64,000 nucleotides of DNA. Source: Flavobacterium cupreum. Its GTDB lineage: Bacteria > Bacteroidota > Bacteroidia > Flavobacteriales > Flavobacteriaceae. Every line of letters starts with the position of its first letter. Positions within the stretch are counted from its first letter, which is position 1. Below the pieces are notes generated by a model. The model ran no database searches and was not told the origin of the DNA. It worked only from the letters and a program-made list of their open reading frames with translations. Shown here piece after piece: positions 62,861 through 64,000 of this stretch. A program made the translations under genes and the position numbers. Location: the NCBI RefSeq assembly GCF_003996965.1, contig NZ_QWDM01000003.1, forward strand, positions 1 to 64,000, read 5' to 3'.

Positions 62861-63270
62861 TAATCTTTTGTAATTTGTTTTGGAACACCATTTTGATCTA
62901 TTTCCCAAACATTAAAAATACCATTCCCATTAAAATCGGTTATTGCTGTAGCCTGTACTTTAAATTCTGTATCACTAGATTGTACTATTTCGTAAATATA
63001 ATTTGCGCTGCCATTTTCTTTGGTGGTCTTTGGCGCTTCAAAATCTATTTCATTAAAATTCGGGCTGTATTTTGAATACATGAAATTATACTGCTTTTCG
63101 GCATTATATATTGCTTTTAGCTGTACCTGTGCCTCTACGCTTTTTGCTTTTGTGATCAGTGGCATTAGGTTGGGTAAAGCAATTAGAAGCAAAATTCCTA
63201 TAATGGCCAAAACAATCAGCATTTCCTGAAGATTGAAAGAAGACAGTTTTTTAAATAGTTTTTTATCCAA
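62860..63270 (-). CDS. Type II secretion/type IV pseudopilin (GspG-like)
   Basis: The 136-residue protein has a class III leader: MDKKLFKKLSS, then FNLQEMLIVLAIIGILLLIALP. Glu16 is the conserved +5 residue. The residue before the cleavage site is Ser rather than the usual Gly. The body after the helix contains YNAEKQYNFMYSKY and a C-terminal DFNGNGIFNVWEID segment that resembles a calcium-binding loop of GspG. No ATG fits; the only start that keeps the leader is TTG at 63270, preceded by a good promoter 22 bp upstream. It is the first gene of the operon. Confidence 0.88.
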   Translation of the reverse strand: MDKKLFKKLSSFNLQEMLIVLAIIGILLLIALPNLMPLITKAKSVEAQVQLKAIYNAEKQYNFMYSKYSPNFNEIDFEAPKTTKENGSANYIYEIVQSSDTEFKVQATAITDFNGNGIFNVWEIDQNGVPKQITKD

Positions 63271-63722
63271 AACAAGTATAATTTATTTTTGCAAATATAT
63301 CTTTTTTATTGTGAAAACAATTAAGGTCTGCAGAAGAATATTTCATTAATCATGAATTTTATTAATAAGAAATAACCTATATTTGCAAAAAGAACAATCT
63401 TTACAGGATTAACGATTTAAAAACTAGACGATCAGTATATTAAAAATAAAAAAACGTATAAATAATTTATATTTCCTAACTCTTTTTAAATGTTTTCATT
63501 TTTAAGTAAGATTGAAAAAAAATTAATTTGCAACTGATAAGACAATCTTTTTTTAAGATATTTTTAATGCATAAATTACTCTTTTAGCTGCTGTAAAATA
63601 ATTGCATAAAACGCAACAATTATCAATTCGATTTTTGTTAGTTTTGACAAAAAAATTTTACTAAAATTAAATTAAGAAAAACATCACTTTAAGTAAAAAA
63701 AAAACTTTCAAAAATTTACATT
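63271..63722. other. Divergent AT-rich promoter region
   Basis: It separates the secretion operon from a plus-strand lipoprotein gene. It holds the operon promoter (63292-63320), a TATATTTG box on the plus strand at 63378-63385 and a TAGTTTTG box at 63639-63646 that may serve the lipoprotein gene. No gene is seen. Confidence 0.5.
63292..63320 (-). promoter_or_regulatory. Promoter of the secretion/pilus operon
   Basis: On the minus strand TTG (63320-63318) and TATATTTG (63299-63292) are 18 bp apart, a good match to the Bacteroidota consensus. The predicted leader before the TTG start at 63270 is only about 15 bases. Confidence 0.55.
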
Positions 63723-64000
63723 ATGATCAAGAAATTAGTTGTTTTGACTTTGCTAATCTTTGTCGCTTGTCAAACAACCAAAATAAAAAATGAAACCTAC
63801 AAAATTGCTACTTCATCCCCTGAATTAGGAAGTATCGGGCAATCTCAAATAAAAAATGGCGTCGAGAATAATTTTGCGGTGCGAACTTTACCTAAACTGG
63901 AGAATAATATTCGTGTTTCTATTGATATAGTTCCTTACAATAAACAATTAAATAAGGTTTATGCCTCAAAAGCCAAATACAATCAGAATCAGGCAAAAGT
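63723..64000 (+). CDS. Lipoprotein, N-terminal part (cut by window edge)
   Basis: The ATG at 63723 opens a frame that runs off the window after 92 codons. It starts with a lipoprotein signal, LVVLTLLIFVAC, and continues with a polar region containing IRVSIDIVPYNKQLNKVYAS. The family is not recognisable from this part. It is divergent from the pseudopilin operon, so a link to that system is possible but unsupported. Confidence 0.75.
   Translation, partial: MIKKLVVLTLLIFVACQTTKIKNETYKIATSSPELGSIGQSQIKNGVENNFAVRTLPKLENNIRVSIDIVPYNKQLNKVYASKAKYNQNQAK

Noticed and set aside
62861..62908. Upstream start of the prepilin peptidase
   Set aside because: It would overlap the pseudopilin by 49 bases; the TAATG junction at 62860 is the natural start.

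Overview
This window looks like the chromosome of a Flavobacterium-type member of the Bacteroidota. The support is an AT-rich sequence, -7 promoter boxes of the TAnnTTTG type, SusC/SusD outer-membrane pairs, a type IX secretion C-terminal sorting domain, LytTR/His_kinase two-component genes and GH92/GH125 mannosidases. I see no rRNA, tRNA, CRISPR array, integrase or transposase. Family names come from reading motifs, not from database searches.

Layout. 1-1.8 kb: edge of a secreted protein gene, two small XRE-type regulators and a short RadC/JAB-domain protein. 1.8-3.3 kb: a MATE exporter. 3.4-12.2 kb: a tight six-gene hydroxamate siderophore operon (PLP decarboxylase, amine N-hydroxylase, membrane acyltransferase-like protein, fused GNAT/IucA-IucC enzyme, then a separate GNAT and a separate IucA-IucC enzyme). 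A TTTAGA-N5-TCTAAA palindrome sits just before its first gene. 12.4-13 kb: an orphan LuxR-type regulator.

13.3-27 kb: a proline/hydroxyproline peptide region. It holds an M24 Xaa-Pro-type peptidase, a large secreted M43 metalloprotease with a sorting domain, and an operon combining trans-4-hydroxyproline catabolism (epimerase, FAD oxidoreductase, DapA-like deaminase, ketoglutarate semialdehyde dehydrogenase) with a DPP4-like peptidase. The divergent AraC regulator carries an in-frame TAA at codon 13. 27-30.8 kb: a polysaccharide deacetylase, a LytS/LytR pair and an outer-membrane protein.

31.2-44.7 kb: an alpha-mannan or N-glycan utilisation locus (SusC, SusD, two GH92, Tat-exported GH125, ROK kinase, LacI regulator) with matching LacI palindromes before susC and lacI. 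45-47.2 kb: a TetR/small HMA-like/MFS efflux operon. 47.5-49.8 kb: two lipoprotein genes, the first broken by a one-base frameshift. 49.9-57 kb: a trehalose-type locus (TonB receptor, MFS transporter, trehalase with a calcium-binding-like N-terminus) and a divergent LacI regulator, with three operators phased at 21 bp. 57-63.3 kb: a compact type II secretion/type IV pilus-like operon (pseudopilin, prepilin peptidase, GspE, secretin, GspL/PilMN-like, GspM/PilO-like) with no GspF/PilC gene. The window ends inside a lipoprotein gene.

Most intergenic gaps around 14.6, 18.8, 36 and 38.5 kb are filled with short degenerate direct repeats or REP-like inverted repeats.
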